Below, in pieces: positions 16,848 to 26,095 of a stretch of DNA of 53,157 nt. The notes under the pieces are model-generated. The model was not told the origin of the DNA, did not search any database, and worked only from the letters and a program-made list of their open reading frames with translations. The stretch is from Hyphomicrobiales bacterium (GTDB lineage: Bacteria; Pseudomonadota; Alphaproteobacteria; Rhizobiales; HXMU1428-3): contig JAEPQF010000005.1 in NCBI GenBank assembly GCA_017640685.1, positions 1 through 53,157 on the forward strand. Reading direction: 5' to 3'. A program made the position numbers and the translations under genes. Each line of letters opens with the position of its first letter. Position 1 is the stretch's first letter.

Positions 16848-17588
16848 TCACTTCAATGAAATTCTATAAACCTCCCCGAACTGTAAGAAGCTATCCAGGC
16901 TTTTTGCTCCGGTGATAACTAAGTTTGTTTCGCTTTTATCGAGGGCCATGTTGGTGACGAAGCGTAGGCCGGTGTGGAGGCTTTTTTTGTATTTTCCATT
17001 GGCACCGTAAACATAGATGCGGCCTCTGGCGTATTCGGCGATGTAGATGGTGCCGTTTTTGGAAATCTCTATGCCGTCTGGACCTGTATATTCAGGATCT
17101 CTGCTTCGAAAGGGAGAGGTGTTTTTAAAATTGGTGAAGAGTTTTTTCTTGCCTATTTTTCCTTTCCCTAACAGCGGATATTTGATCACGCGCTTAGCTA
17201 GGTGCTCTGAGACATAAAGCTCATTTTTATAAATCGCGATGCCATTTGGGTAAATGAGGTTTTCGGCTATTTTTGTTAACACGCCTTCTTTGCTTAGGTA
17301 AAAAATGAGCCCCATTGGCTGGAGCTTCTTGTCAAAATGACCAGGGGCAGTCAGGTATACACCGCCCTGCCCATCACTTATGCAGTCGTTGGGGTGGAAG
17401 ATCGCAATGCCTTCTTTGCTTTTTTTGACGGAACGGAGCGTTTTGCCTTTCCTGTCAACAATGATCAGTTCATCACTTAAGTGGCAAAGGATGACGAGTT
17501 TATTTGTTTGATAGCGCGCGAGAGACGTTGGGCCACATCCCTTTTTATAGAAGTAGGGGCTAGCCCCTTTAAAGGGCTTTATTATGCT
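16848..17588 (-). pseudogene. SMP-30/gluconolactonase-like beta-propeller, C-terminal part of a frame-shifted gene
   Basis: This is the -1 frame continuation of the gene starting at 18460. The frame is open from the A run at 17588-17596 to the TAA and reads as 246 residues of SMP-30-like propeller. Family metal-ligand motifs are present: FHPNDCISDGQGGVYLT, IYPNGIAIYKNELYVSEH and GPDGIEISKNGTIYIAEY. The fourth, PEGPVF, lies before the break in the other frame. Every piece of the propeller is therefore intact, and only one base separates it from a complete 537-residue protein. A 155-codon internal ORF with ATG at 17315 exists but would omit a third of the propeller. SMP-30 proteins are metal-dependent lactonases or esterases; the substrate here is unknown. 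Confidence 0.75.
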
Positions 17589-18460
17589 TTTTTTTTAAGC
17601 GTCATTTTTTCAAACGTTCGTGCTGGCACTTTCATCACTCTGTTCCGGGTCATTTCTGTGTAGTACAAATCACCATCTATGAACACAGGGCCTTCTGGGT
17701 AAGCAGCTTGTTTTTCTATTATTATTCTTTGCCCCTTTTTAGCTTCTGCTGGCTGAATGCCTGCAAAAGTTACGCTCAAAAGACATGTAACGCTTAGGAC
17801 AATAGCTAGCAGTGCATTAAGCTGAGTTGCTGGTTTTTGGGTCTCTGATTTCGGGCGGGCAAAGATGACGATGACCATTGCCAGGACAAGAAATACAGAA
17901 AGAGACATTGTGAGTGACCGTGTGCCAAAATTTGGGATGAGATAAAAAGAGGTTAGCAGCGTGCCAAAAATATTGCCCGCTGTAGAGACGGCAAACACCG
18001 TGCCTGAGGTGCGGCCTGCGTGTTCAACATCCATTAAGGTGCGTCGGATGGCGACAGGTGAGAAGGTTGAGAGGCAAGCAACGGGAGGCCCTGTGACGAT
18101 GAGGGCCCCAACGAGGGCGCCAAGTTTTACATCTTCGATGGCTGTGATAACCATTTCCATCATCGGATCAATGAATTGGGGTAAGGCGATCATATATAAA
18201 GCCGAGACGAATATCATCGCTTCTAAAAGCCAGCCGGATTTATGCCTATCTGCATTATACCCGCCTAGGAAATATCCCCCCATCATAGCCAGGAGGACAA
18301 CAGAAATGAGAGCTGCCCAAGTGAAAATCGTTCCGCCGAAATAGGGATTTAGATAGCGTGATGCCAGCATTTCTAAGGACATGATCACAGCGCCAACAGT
18401 AAAAGCTGCGATGAGCATCATGATAAAAGAAAGTGAATTATTGTTATTTTTATTCGGCAT
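17582..18460 (-). CDS. Membrane protein of fused-MFS/spermidine-synthase type, joined to start of an SMP-30 propeller
   Basis: Residues 1-205 form six membrane helices of the kind that precedes the synthase domain in fused MFS/spermidine synthase proteins (LEMLASRYLNPYFGGTIFTW, then LLAMMGGYFLGGYNADRH). A seventh helix (LNALLAIVLSVTCLLSVTFAG, about 217-237) leads into AKKGQRIIIEKQAAYPEGPV, the first strand and first metal ligand (Glu) of an SMP-30 propeller. The frame then ends at TAA just after nine A residues (17588-17596). A -1 shift there restores the rest of the propeller. Seven helices would place the propeller outside the cytoplasm. The start codon follows the TAA of the upstream synthase-like gene directly (TAAATG), so the two are probably translationally coupled. 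Confidence 0.8.
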   Translation of the reverse strand: MPNKNNNNSLSFIMMLIAAFTVGAVIMSLEMLASRYLNPYFGGTIFTWAALISVVLLAMMGGYFLGGYNADRHKSGWLLEAMIFVSALYMIALPQFIDPMMEMVITAIEDVKLGALVGALIVTGPPVACLSTFSPVAIRRTLMDVEHAGRTSGTVFAVSTAGNIFGTLLTSFYLIPNFGTRSLTMSLSVFLVLAMVIVIFARPKSETQKPATQLNALLAIVLSVTCLLSVTFAGIQPAEAKKGQRIIIEKQAAYPEGPVFIDGDLYYTEMTRNRVMKVPARTFEKMTLKKKA

Positions 18461-19387
18461 TTAACGGTCCCGTTTTTCATTGTGGGTTTTGATGGTTTTC
18501 AGCATATTTACTGGTGCGAAATCATCGGTCAGCGGTTTGGTTTTGGTATTGAAATCTAAGAGCATCGCGCGTTTTTGGATGAGGTCAGGCAAGGCATAAC
18601 GGAAATTATGGGTCTCTTGCAATTCGGTTGCTTTATCTATGACGCTTTCAATGGGCTTTTTCTCTCCATCATAAGCAATGGCCACAATATTGCCGCCGCC
18701 TCTATAAACATCAACATGATCAAAAACTGAAGAAATGGTGGCGATGGCGCTGTCATAAAGCATAGTTGAGGGCTCGATATTTTGCACCATGACACCGCCT
18801 TTGCTGAGGCGTTTTTTGGCTAGCTTAAAAAACTCTTTGGTCATCAGATGAAAGGGAACAAACTGCCCTCTGTATGCATCGACAAAAATGATGTCGTGCT
18901 TTTGTTTTTTACGCAGAATGTGCATGCGGCCATCAAGTTCAGAGATGATAAAATTTTCACTTTGCTTGCCGTTTTCTTTAAAGCCGTAATATTTTCTCGA
19001 TAAGCGAATGATCTCTGGATCGAGTTCGACAGCTACGACTTTTGCTTTTGGCAAGGCTTTATGAAGGTACCAACTGGTAGAGCCACCGCCCATGCCAATC
19101 ATAAGGAAAGACTTTAAGTTTTTTGGGTATGCCAAGCCGATGGTGAAGCTTTTGGTATATTCAACAGGAAGTTCTGTTAAATCGTTAGGATTTCGACGAC
19201 TTTCAACGTAGCGCCGGCTCTTATGGCCGAAAGCAAGGGTGATATAAGGTGTTTGTTTGTAGATATAGATGGTGTTGTAGGGACTTTCGACTTTTTCTAA
19301 GAGCTTTTCGGCTTTCAAAGGGGATGAGAGCGCCAAGAAACATGGCATACACATAAGGAATGCAGTAAATTTATTGTTCATATTCAA
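18461..19387 (-). CDS. Secreted spermidine-synthase-like protein
   Basis: A 308-residue Rossmann protein of the spermidine synthase fold. The first 26 residues look like a Sec signal peptide (FTAFLMCMPCFLALSSPLKA, then EK). The nucleotide-binding region is present (SFLMIGMGGGSTSWYL, VVAVELDPEIIRLSRKYYG), and IIFVDAYRGQFVPFHLMT matches the catalytic segment. Against true SpeE, the GGGDG motif reads GGGST, and the catalytic DxxD pair keeps only the first Asp (DAYRG). Aminopropyl transfer is therefore doubtful, and an exported protein would not meet the usual cytoplasmic substrate pool. The gene is directly coupled to the membrane/propeller gene, suggesting one envelope complex. Confidence 0.8.
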   Translation of the reverse strand: MNMNNKFTAFLMCMPCFLALSSPLKAEKLLEKVESPYNTIYIYKQTPYITLAFGHKSRRYVESRRNPNDLTELPVEYTKSFTIGLAYPKNLKSFLMIGMGGGSTSWYLHKALPKAKVVAVELDPEIIRLSRKYYGFKENGKQSENFIISELDGRMHILRKKQKHDIIFVDAYRGQFVPFHLMTKEFFKLAKKRLSKGGVMVQNIEPSTMLYDSAIATISSVFDHVDVYRGGGNIVAIAYDGEKKPIESVIDKATELQETHNFRYALPDLIQKRAMLLDFNTKTKPLTDDFAPVNMLKTIKTHNEKRDR

Positions 19388-19584
19388 ATACTAACCATCT
19401 AATTCTAACAAATTTTACTAAGAGACCTGCCATCAGGTTTTAAACTAATTTTCTTTCACCCAATAGAGCTATTTCTTGGCAACATTGCAATAATTTAATC
19501 TTCCTTGATATGGAAATTTCATCACAGTTATTTTATACTTTGGCTCAAATTATGAAATTTTCAGCACTTTGGAGGGTTTTTGAA

Positions 19585-21459
19585 ATGCGCGGTCTGGCTT
19601 CTTTTATTTTGACTGTAATTTTGCTACTTCCTTTCTCTACGACAGGGTATGCAAAGAGAGTGGCACTTGTTGTTGGTAATGACAGTTATGTCAATGTGCC
19701 AAAGCTAGCCAAGGCGCAGAATGACGCTGATAGTATTTCAAAAAAATTGAAAGACCTAGGCTTTCAGGTTCATTTACATAAAGACCTAAACCGGCGTGGA
19801 TTTAATCAACAATTACAGAAATTTCTCTCTTCCCTGCAAGCAGGCGATGAAGCGCTTTTCTTCTTTGCGGGGCACGGTGTTGAAATTCGCGGGCAAAACT
19901 ATCTCCTTCCAACGGACATTCCCAATGCTGAGCCTGGCCAGGAAGCATTTGTGAAAAGTGAAGCGATTGGCGTGAATTATGTTCTTAATGAAATTGGTCG
20001 CCGGAAAGTTCGCATGACAATGCTGATTTTGGATGCTTGCCGGAATAACCCTTTTCAAAAATCAGGGACGCGTAGCTTAGGGCGCACACGCGGCCTTGGC
20101 ACCATGGAAGCGCCACCAGAGGGCACTTTTATTCTTTATTCTGCCGGGTTTGGGCAATCGGCGCTTGATCGTTTGAGCGATAGTGACCCGCATCCAAATT
20201 CTGTGTTCACACGGACTTTGGTGCCATTGCTCTCAAAACCAGGATTAAAACTTTCTGACACAGCGCGGCAAGTGCGCCGCAAAGTTATGAAGCTTGCGTC
20301 AACCGTTAGCCATGAACAGCGCCCAGCTTATTATGATGAAGTATTAGGTGATTTTTATTTCACTCCGCCGGCTGCTGGTCTTGTTGAACATTCAACACCG
20401 AAAAATGTGATCACAAAACAGCCTACTGTTAGTATTCAAGGTGGTGGAACATGTGGAGTTTGGCCGCAAATTGCAACATCTGCCACTTATGCCCAAGTCG
20501 AGGCGTTTTTAGCTGAATGTAAATCAGGTATTTACTCAACTTTAGCGAAAGCACGTTTGGAAGAGTTGAAGGTGAAACAACCGAATAAGGCACTTGCTCT
20601 CCTGCCACCTGTTATTAAGAAACCGAAAAAAGTTTCCAAAAATGCACAAGCTATTTTCACCAGAGCCTGGAATATTTTCAATGGGCGCAATGGAGAGACC
20701 AAAGATCATTACAAAGCTGTGCGGCTTTATAGACAAGCTGTTTCTATGGGACACAAGAGTGCGATGGTGAACCTTGGTTATTCTCTTGAAAATGGTTTTG
20801 GTATTGAGAAAGATGTAGTGAAAGCTGCCCAGATGTACAAGAGAGCAGCTGAGCTTGGGGAAGCTCAAGGTATGACCAATTTAGGTTATATGTATGAGAA
20901 CGGTAAAGGCATCACTCGTGATTTAAAAGAAGCAGCCAAATGGTACAAAAAATCGGCTTTGGCTGGTAACTATAATGGCATGACGAACTTTGGCTATATG
21001 AATGAAACTGGTCGCGGTATTCCGGTGAATTTTAAAGCAGCCGTCAAGTGGTATCGCAAAGGTGCTGATGGCGGTGTTGCTCGGGCTAAAAACAATCTTG
21101 CTTATATGTACCTTTATGGTCGCGGTGTGAAGAAAAGCGAGCGCACCGCATGGTCTTTATATAAAGCGGCAGCTGACCAGGGCTTTGCGAACTCTAATTA
21201 TATGCTTGGTTATATGAGACTGCTCGGCAAAGGTGTGAAACGCAATGATAAAAAAGCTGCCAAGTGGGTGTTTAAAGCGCTTCAAGGGAAGCATCAGTTT
21301 GCTGTGAAAGAAATGACAACGAATTCAGCTGGCTGGTCATTGGTCTTTAGAAGAGAGTTGCAACGTTTGATGTCAAATGCTGGCTATTATAGCGGGGCGA
21401 TAGATGGAAGGTTTGGGCCAGAAACTTTCAATGCTGTTCGCAGTGTGGCTGGGCAATAA
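19585..21459 (+). CDS. Secreted caspase-like (C14) protein with Sel1-like repeats
   Basis: Numbered from ATG 19585, which I prefer because GGAGGG lies 8-9 bases upstream and the protein then opens with a clear signal peptide (MRGLASFILTVILLLPFSTT, then GYA). The upstream in-frame ATG at 19510 has neither. The caspase-like domain (about 22-260) has the dyad His97 in FFFAGHGVEIRG and Cys152 in MLILDACRNNP. A spacer follows (WPQIATSATYAQVEAFL), then five or so Sel1/TPR-like repeats (for example AMVNLGYSLENGFGIEKD, GMTNLGYMYENGKGI). The C-terminus (LMSNAGYYSGAIDGRFGPET) resembles half of a peptidoglycan-binding type 1 domain. Such proteins are predicted periplasmic proteases with protein-binding repeats; the target is unknown. 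It diverges from the synthase-like gene. Confidence 0.88.
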   Translation: MRGLASFILTVILLLPFSTTGYAKRVALVVGNDSYVNVPKLAKAQNDADSISKKLKDLGFQVHLHKDLNRRGFNQQLQKFLSSLQAGDEALFFFAGHGVEIRGQNYLLPTDIPNAEPGQEAFVKSEAIGVNYVLNEIGRRKVRMTMLILDACRNNPFQKSGTRSLGRTRGLGTMEAPPEGTFILYSAGFGQSALDRLSDSDPHPNSVFTRTLVPLLSKPGLKLSDTARQVRRKVMKLASTVSHEQRPAYYDEVLGDFYFTPPAAGLVEHSTPKNVITKQPTVSIQGGGTCGVWPQIATSATYAQVEAFLAECKSGIYSTLAKARLEELKVKQPNKALALLPPVIKKPKKVSKNAQAIFTRAWNIFNGRNGETKDHYKAVRLYRQAVSMGHKSAMVNLGYSLENGFGIEKDVVKAAQMYKRAAELGEAQGMTNLGYMYENGKGITRDLKEAAKWYKKSALAGNYNGMTNFGYMNETGRGIPVNFKAAVKWYRKGADGGVARAKNNLAYMYLYGRGVKKSERTAWSLYKAAADQGFANSNYMLGYMRLLGKGVKRNDKKAAKWVFKALQGKHQFAVKEMTTNSAGWSLVFRRELQRLMSNAGYYSGAIDGRFGPETFNAVRSVAGQ

Positions 21460-21501
21460 TTTATTTTTCTTAATTAAGCTACTCTTGACTGATAATTTAT
21501 G

Positions 21502-21537
21502 ACGAGAAGGTGACGATTTTTCATCTTCTCGTTTTTT
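21502..21537 (+). terminator. Rho-independent terminator after the caspase-like gene
   Basis: A 12-bp stem (ACGAGAAGGTGA with TCATCTTCTCGT, one wobble), 7-base loop, then six T residues; it begins 43 bases after the stop codon. It separates the caspase-like gene from the efflux operon. Confidence 0.9.
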
Positions 21538-21665
21538 ATTTCCGCTCATCTATCATGTAATTTTCTTTACCAGTTAAATTGAAAGGTATATATCTATTTG
21601 ATATATCTGTTCTCGCATTTTAAGAGAGATTTTTTATAATTGAGAGAGAGCCTCTAGGGGGTATT

Positions 21666-22778
21666 ATGACGCGTCTTTTCAATAGTGTTTTCTCTAGCCA
21701 CGTATTTCGCTTTTTCACACTTCTATTTTTTTCATTTTATTTAACCGCTTGCTCTGAACCTGAACCACCCCAAAAGACTGAGGTTGTTCGCTCAATCAAA
21801 CATATGACTTTGAAACCGAAGGTTGTTAATCAGGCCCGTTTGATCGCTGGGGTCATTACACCAGCTGTGAGCACTAAGGTGGCTTTTGAAATTTCAGGCC
21901 AAATCGTTAAGTTAAATGTTGCCGTTGGTGACAGAGTGAAAAAAGGGGATGTCTTAGCCGAGATTGACCCACAGACCTATAAACTCAGGGTGCAAAGTGC
22001 TGAGGGGAATTTAAAAAGTGCGCTTGCTCGTTTGGCTGATGCTGAGAAAAAATTTGAGCAACAACGCAAACTCTATCAAAAAAAATTCACAACCAAAACT
22101 GAGTTTGATAGCTCGTTAGCTACGCTCGAGAGCGCGCGTAGTGAAGTTTCCATTCAAGATAGCTCCTTGAAAATTGCGAAACGAGACCTTTCTAAAACCT
22201 CTCTTCTGGCCCCTTTTGATGGTGCCATTTCTGAAAAATCAGTTGAAGTTTTTGAAGAAGTGACCGCTGGCCGTGAGATTGTCACCCTTCATACTGAAGA
22301 TAATTATGAAGTTGATGTTTCCTTGCCTGAGACATTAGTAAATGAAGTTAAAATTGGTAATGAGGTTGATGTTAAACTCTCTATTGGGCTTGGCACCCCC
22401 ATTACAGGTTATGTTAAAGAGATTAGTTCACAAGCTGGCCAGGCAAACGCCTTTCCGGTTACCATTGGCTTAAGTGAAGCCCCCGATAAATTACGTCCTG
22501 GTATGAGCGCTGAGGTGACGTTTAAGTTTGAGGAAGATTTGGGTGTACCGACTTTTGCAGTGCCGACCTCTGCAGTATTGCCAAGTGGTGAGCCAGAAAA
22601 AGCTTTTGTTTTCATCTTCAATAAAGAGAAAAGTTTTGTGGAACGGAAAGTCGTCACTGTTGTCAATATACGCGATAATGACCTTCTCATTACTGGGCAA
22701 GTTAAGAGCGGTGATGTTATTGCGACAGCCGGTGTCTCTTTTCTTTATGACAAACGCCCCGTGCGCCTTCTTCAATAG
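21666..22778 (+). CDS. RND efflux periplasmic adaptor, lipoprotein
   Basis: Membrane fusion protein that links an RND pump to an outer-membrane channel. The signal peptide ends in a lipobox (FYLTACSEPE), so the protein should be lipid-anchored. The barrel-sandwich/lipoyl part shows VAFEISGQIVKLNVAVGDRV and GDVLAEIDPQTYKLRVQSAE, followed by a coiled-coil hairpin (about 95-165) and a beta-barrel domain (IGLSEAPDKLRPGMSAEVTF). Length of 370 residues is typical. A strong SD (AGGGGG) precedes ATG 21666. The pump gene follows after 16 bp, so the two form an operon. No outer-membrane partner gene is in the window. Confidence 0.92.
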   Translation: MTRLFNSVFSSHVFRFFTLLFFSFYLTACSEPEPPQKTEVVRSIKHMTLKPKVVNQARLIAGVITPAVSTKVAFEISGQIVKLNVAVGDRVKKGDVLAEIDPQTYKLRVQSAEGNLKSALARLADAEKKFEQQRKLYQKKFTTKTEFDSSLATLESARSEVSIQDSSLKIAKRDLSKTSLLAPFDGAISEKSVEVFEEVTAGREIVTLHTEDNYEVDVSLPETLVNEVKIGNEVDVKLSIGLGTPITGYVKEISSQAGQANAFPVTIGLSEAPDKLRPGMSAEVTFKFEEDLGVPTFAVPTSAVLPSGEPEKAFVFIFNKEKSFVERKVVTVVNIRDNDLLITGQVKSGDVIATAGVSFLYDKRPVRLLQ

Positions 22779-22794
22779 CTGAAAGAATTTTTCC

Positions 22795-25700
22795 ATGCGG
22801 AACTTAACAGCCTTTGCTTTAAACAATCGAACTTTGGTTTTGCTTTTTGTGGTGCTTATCCTCTTTGCAGGGCCTTTAAGTTACACCTCTCACCCTTCAC
22901 GAGAAGACCCTGAAATCACCATTCGAACGGCGCTGATTACGGCGCAATTTGAAGGGATGTCGCCTACGCGCATTGAAAATTTAATCACCCGTAAGATTGA
23001 AGAAAAGCTGCGCGAAATTCCTGAAGTTGAACACATTATCTCGACCGTTCAGAATGGGGTAACGATTATTCGTGCTGCCGTTTATGAACGGTATAGTGAC
23101 ATGGATCCGATTTGGCAAAACTTGCGCAATAAAATGGAGGATGTGAAAGGAGACCTACCAAGCGGTACGCAAGGCCCGTTTGTTAATGATGATTATGGTG
23201 AAGTGGCTATGGCTACAATCGCTTTGACAGCTGAAGGCTTTTCATTGGCAGAAATGCGCACAGAGGCCAAGCTCTTGCGCAATCAGCTTTATCGTGTTGG
23301 CGGTGTTCGTAAGGTTACTCTGTTTGGTGTTGAGCCAGAGCGTATTTTTGTTGAGGTTGATAATATTCGCCTCGCTCAATATGGGGTTCGTGTCTCTGAT
23401 ATTACCGATGCGATTAGCCGGCAAAATATTGTTTTACCAGGTGGCATTATACAAGCCAATGGCGATTCTTTTTATGTTGAGCCCACTGGCAATTTTGAAA
23501 ATTTAGAACAGCTTGAAAATTTACAAATCAAAATTCCAGATAAAACTGGCCAAGTTGCGTATTTAAAAGATATTGCAAAGATCACCCGTGGCTTTGCAGA
23601 TCCGCCAAAATCGCCCGCCTTTTTTAACGGTAAAAAATCAATTGTTCTTTCCGTCTCAATGATTGATCAATTTGATAGTTTTAAATTTGCGGAAGATTTA
23701 AAAGCCAAGACAACAGAACTTGAACAAGGTTTGCCTATTGGCTACCAACTTAGTTACATCACCTTTCAGCCAAATGAAATTGAAGTTGCCGTTAGTGGTG
23801 TGATGAACAATCTTTACCAGACAATTACAATTGTTCTTATCGTTGTGATGGTGTTTCTTGGCTGGCGCACAGGTCTTTTGGTCGGTGCCATGGTGCCGCT
23901 GGTTATGCTCCTTTCTATTCTTGTGATGCGTGTTATCGGCATTGAGCTTGAGCGTATGTCGCTTGCCACACTGATTATTGCGCTTGGTCTTTTGGTAGAT
24001 AATGGCATTGTGATTGCTGAAGACATTAGCCGGCGTTTGGCAGAAGGTGAAGAACGCCTCAAAGCTGTCATTGCTGCGGGCAGAGAAATGTCGATGCCGT
24101 TGCTTTCTTCAAGTTTAACCACAGTGTTCGCTTTTATGCCGTTAATGCTCGCCGATAGTACGGCTGGTGAGTATACACGCTCCATTTCTCTTGTGATTGC
24201 AATTTCTCTGCTTGGGTCTTGGGTTATGGCCGTGACAGCGATGCCGCTCTTTTGTTATTGGTTTTTAAAACCGGGTAAGCTGATTGATGATAGTCACTAT
24301 GAAACACAACCCTTTTACCGGATTTATCGCACCATTCTTGATAAAATCCTCAGTTTTAGATTTGCATTTTTAGGTTTGGTTCTCTTGATGCTGTTTGCTG
24401 GTGTGTCACTTTTTGCTTATGTGCCGAAAGTGTTCTTCCCGGCATCAGAGCGCACACAACTACAAATTTTGGTTGATGCTCCTGTTGGCAGTAATAGTTA
24501 CCTCACTCTTGCGGCTGTTAAACCATTGCAAAACTGGTTGCTGGATAAAACTAAGAACCCTGAGATCGTTAATCATGTGGCTTATGTCGCTGGCGGTGGA
24601 CCTCGGTTTTATTTAAGCCTTGACCCGAATGATGCTGATCCGTTTCGTGCCTTTTTGGTTGTGAATGTGAAAGAGCCTACGGATATTTTGCCCTTACTTG
24701 AAAAGGTGAGGATCTTTGCAAATAATTCCATGCCAGAAGTGAGAGTTACTCCTAAACCTATGTCTTTGGGGCCTGGAGAAGCTGGATTAGTGGAATATCG
24801 AATAGTTGGCCAAAATGCACAAGTTCTAAAATCCATATCAGAACGGATCATGACTGGCATTCGAGATATTCCAGGATCTCGCAATATTAAAGATGATTGG
24901 GAAAACCCAACGGTTAAAATCATCGTGGATATTGACCAAGCTAGGGCGCGGCGCGCTGGAGTGACTTCTGAACAGGTGGCAAACGCGCTGAATGCGAGTT
25001 TAGCTGGCACTACTGTTTCTGGTTATCGCGAAGGGGATCAAACAATCCCGGTGATTTTGCGAGAAAAAGGTTTGGCTCGGAACAATATTGACCGGCTCCG
25101 GACTTTGAATATTGGAGTTGCAAATGGCAACCCTATTCCGCTTTTGCAGATCGCAACATTTCGCGGACAGCCGGAATATTCTCTCATGCAACGGCGCGAT
25201 TTAGAACGCACAATCACTATATCTGCCGTGAATAAAAATATGACAGCCGCTGAACTAGATGCCGCTCTTACGCCTTTATTGGGCAAAATAGAAGCTGAGT
25301 TGCAGCCTGGTTACCAGATAGAAAAGGGCGGCGAACTTGAAAGTTCTGCCAAAGCACAAGGCTCTTTGTTTGCCTATATGCCGCTTGCTTTTGCGCTTAT
25401 CATCCTCGTGCTTGTAGCACAATTTGATAGTTTCAAGCGGCCATTGATTATTTTACTGACCATTCCTCTTGTCATTATAGGCGTGTCTTTGACGCTGTTT
25501 ATCGCACCAAATGCGAACTTCGGTTTCATGGCTATTCTAGGGCTCTTAGCACTTGCCGGGATTGTTATTAATAATGCTATTGTTCTGATTGATCGCATTG
25601 AGGGTGAGCGAGATGAAGGTGCGACGGTGAGAGACGCTATTCTCAATGCTTCTGTCACGCGGCTTAAACCGATTTTGATGACGACGGCGACCACTGTGCT

Positions 25701-25857
25701 AGGCCTGCTTCCGATTATCATTGCGCGAGATGTTTTGTTTTATGATTTAGCGCTGGTGATTTCTGGTGGGATGATTGCTGGCACGGTTTTAACACTTGGT
25801 GTTGTGCCAGTGCTTTATAGTTTGTTTTTCTGGCAGCAGGCTAAGCCTGATGCGTAG
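22795..25857 (+). CDS. RND family efflux transporter permease
   Basis: A 1020-residue inner-membrane proton-driven exporter with the usual two-fold layout: helix 1, a large periplasmic loop (about 35-335), helices 2-7, a second loop (about 560-860) and helices 8-12. The fourth-helix motif reads LGLLVDNGIVIAEDISRR. The first Asp of the proton-relay pair is kept and the second is Asn, which is common in the non-AcrB branch of the family. Substrates cannot be told from sequence; branch features suggest drugs or lipophilic compounds rather than metals. It ends the two-gene operon and is followed by a strong terminator. Confidence 0.93.
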   Translation: MRNLTAFALNNRTLVLLFVVLILFAGPLSYTSHPSREDPEITIRTALITAQFEGMSPTRIENLITRKIEEKLREIPEVEHIISTVQNGVTIIRAAVYERYSDMDPIWQNLRNKMEDVKGDLPSGTQGPFVNDDYGEVAMATIALTAEGFSLAEMRTEAKLLRNQLYRVGGVRKVTLFGVEPERIFVEVDNIRLAQYGVRVSDITDAISRQNIVLPGGIIQANGDSFYVEPTGNFENLEQLENLQIKIPDKTGQVAYLKDIAKITRGFADPPKSPAFFNGKKSIVLSVSMIDQFDSFKFAEDLKAKTTELEQGLPIGYQLSYITFQPNEIEVAVSGVMNNLYQTITIVLIVVMVFLGWRTGLLVGAMVPLVMLLSILVMRVIGIELERMSLATLIIALGLLVDNGIVIAEDISRRLAEGEERLKAVIAAGREMSMPLLSSSLTTVFAFMPLMLADSTAGEYTRSISLVIAISLLGSWVMAVTAMPLFCYWFLKPGKLIDDSHYETQPFYRIYRTILDKILSFRFAFLGLVLLMLFAGVSLFAYVPKVFFPASERTQLQILVDAPVGSNSYLTLAAVKPLQNWLLDKTKNPEIVNHVAYVAGGGPRFYLSLDPNDADPFRAFLVVNVKEPTDILPLLEKVRIFANNSMPEVRVTPKPMSLGPGEAGLVEYRIVGQNAQVLKSISERIMTGIRDIPGSRNIKDDWENPTVKIIVDIDQARARRAGVTSEQVANALNASLAGTTVSGYREGDQTIPVILREKGLARNNIDRLRTLNIGVANGNPIPLLQIATFRGQPEYSLMQRRDLERTITISAVNKNMTAAELDAALTPLLGKIEAELQPGYQIEKGGELESSAKAQGSLFAYMPLAFALIILVLVAQFDSFKRPLIILLTIPLVIIGVSLTLFIAPNANFGFMAILGLLALAGIVINNAIVLIDRIEGERDEGATVRDAILNASVTRLKPILMTTATTVLGLLPIIIARDVLFYDLALVISGGMIAGTVLTLGVVPVLYSLFFWQQAKPDA

Positions 25858-25876
25858 TTTGCTTCTCTTAATTCGG

Positions 25877-25916
25877 CCAGCCCCTTGATCGCTTTTGGGG
25901 CTGGTCTTTTCTTTTT
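25877..25916 (+). terminator. Rho-independent terminator after the RND permease gene
   Basis: CCAGCCCC pairs perfectly with GGGGCTGG around a 12-base loop and is followed by a T-rich run with C interruptions (TCTTTTCTTTTTT), 19 bases after the permease stop. Confidence 0.9.
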
Positions 25917-26095
25917 TAAGATAATCCATTCCACTGCCTCAATTTTTTCACAGTGCAGGTTTAAGTAGGTTTCCAAGCTACTTAAGCGAACTTCACTTCA
26001 GCGGTTTGTGATTCTTGTTCACATCTCCTACAGTCCTGATCATTTTGATGATTTCAGCTTCTGTATAGGGAAGGTTTTTCTCAGTGTAGTTTACC

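Noticed and set aside
22795-25857. Asn in place of the second Asp in helix 4 of the RND permease as a loss of function
   Set aside because: VDNGIVIAE is common in this branch of RND pumps, so it is not evidence of inactivity.
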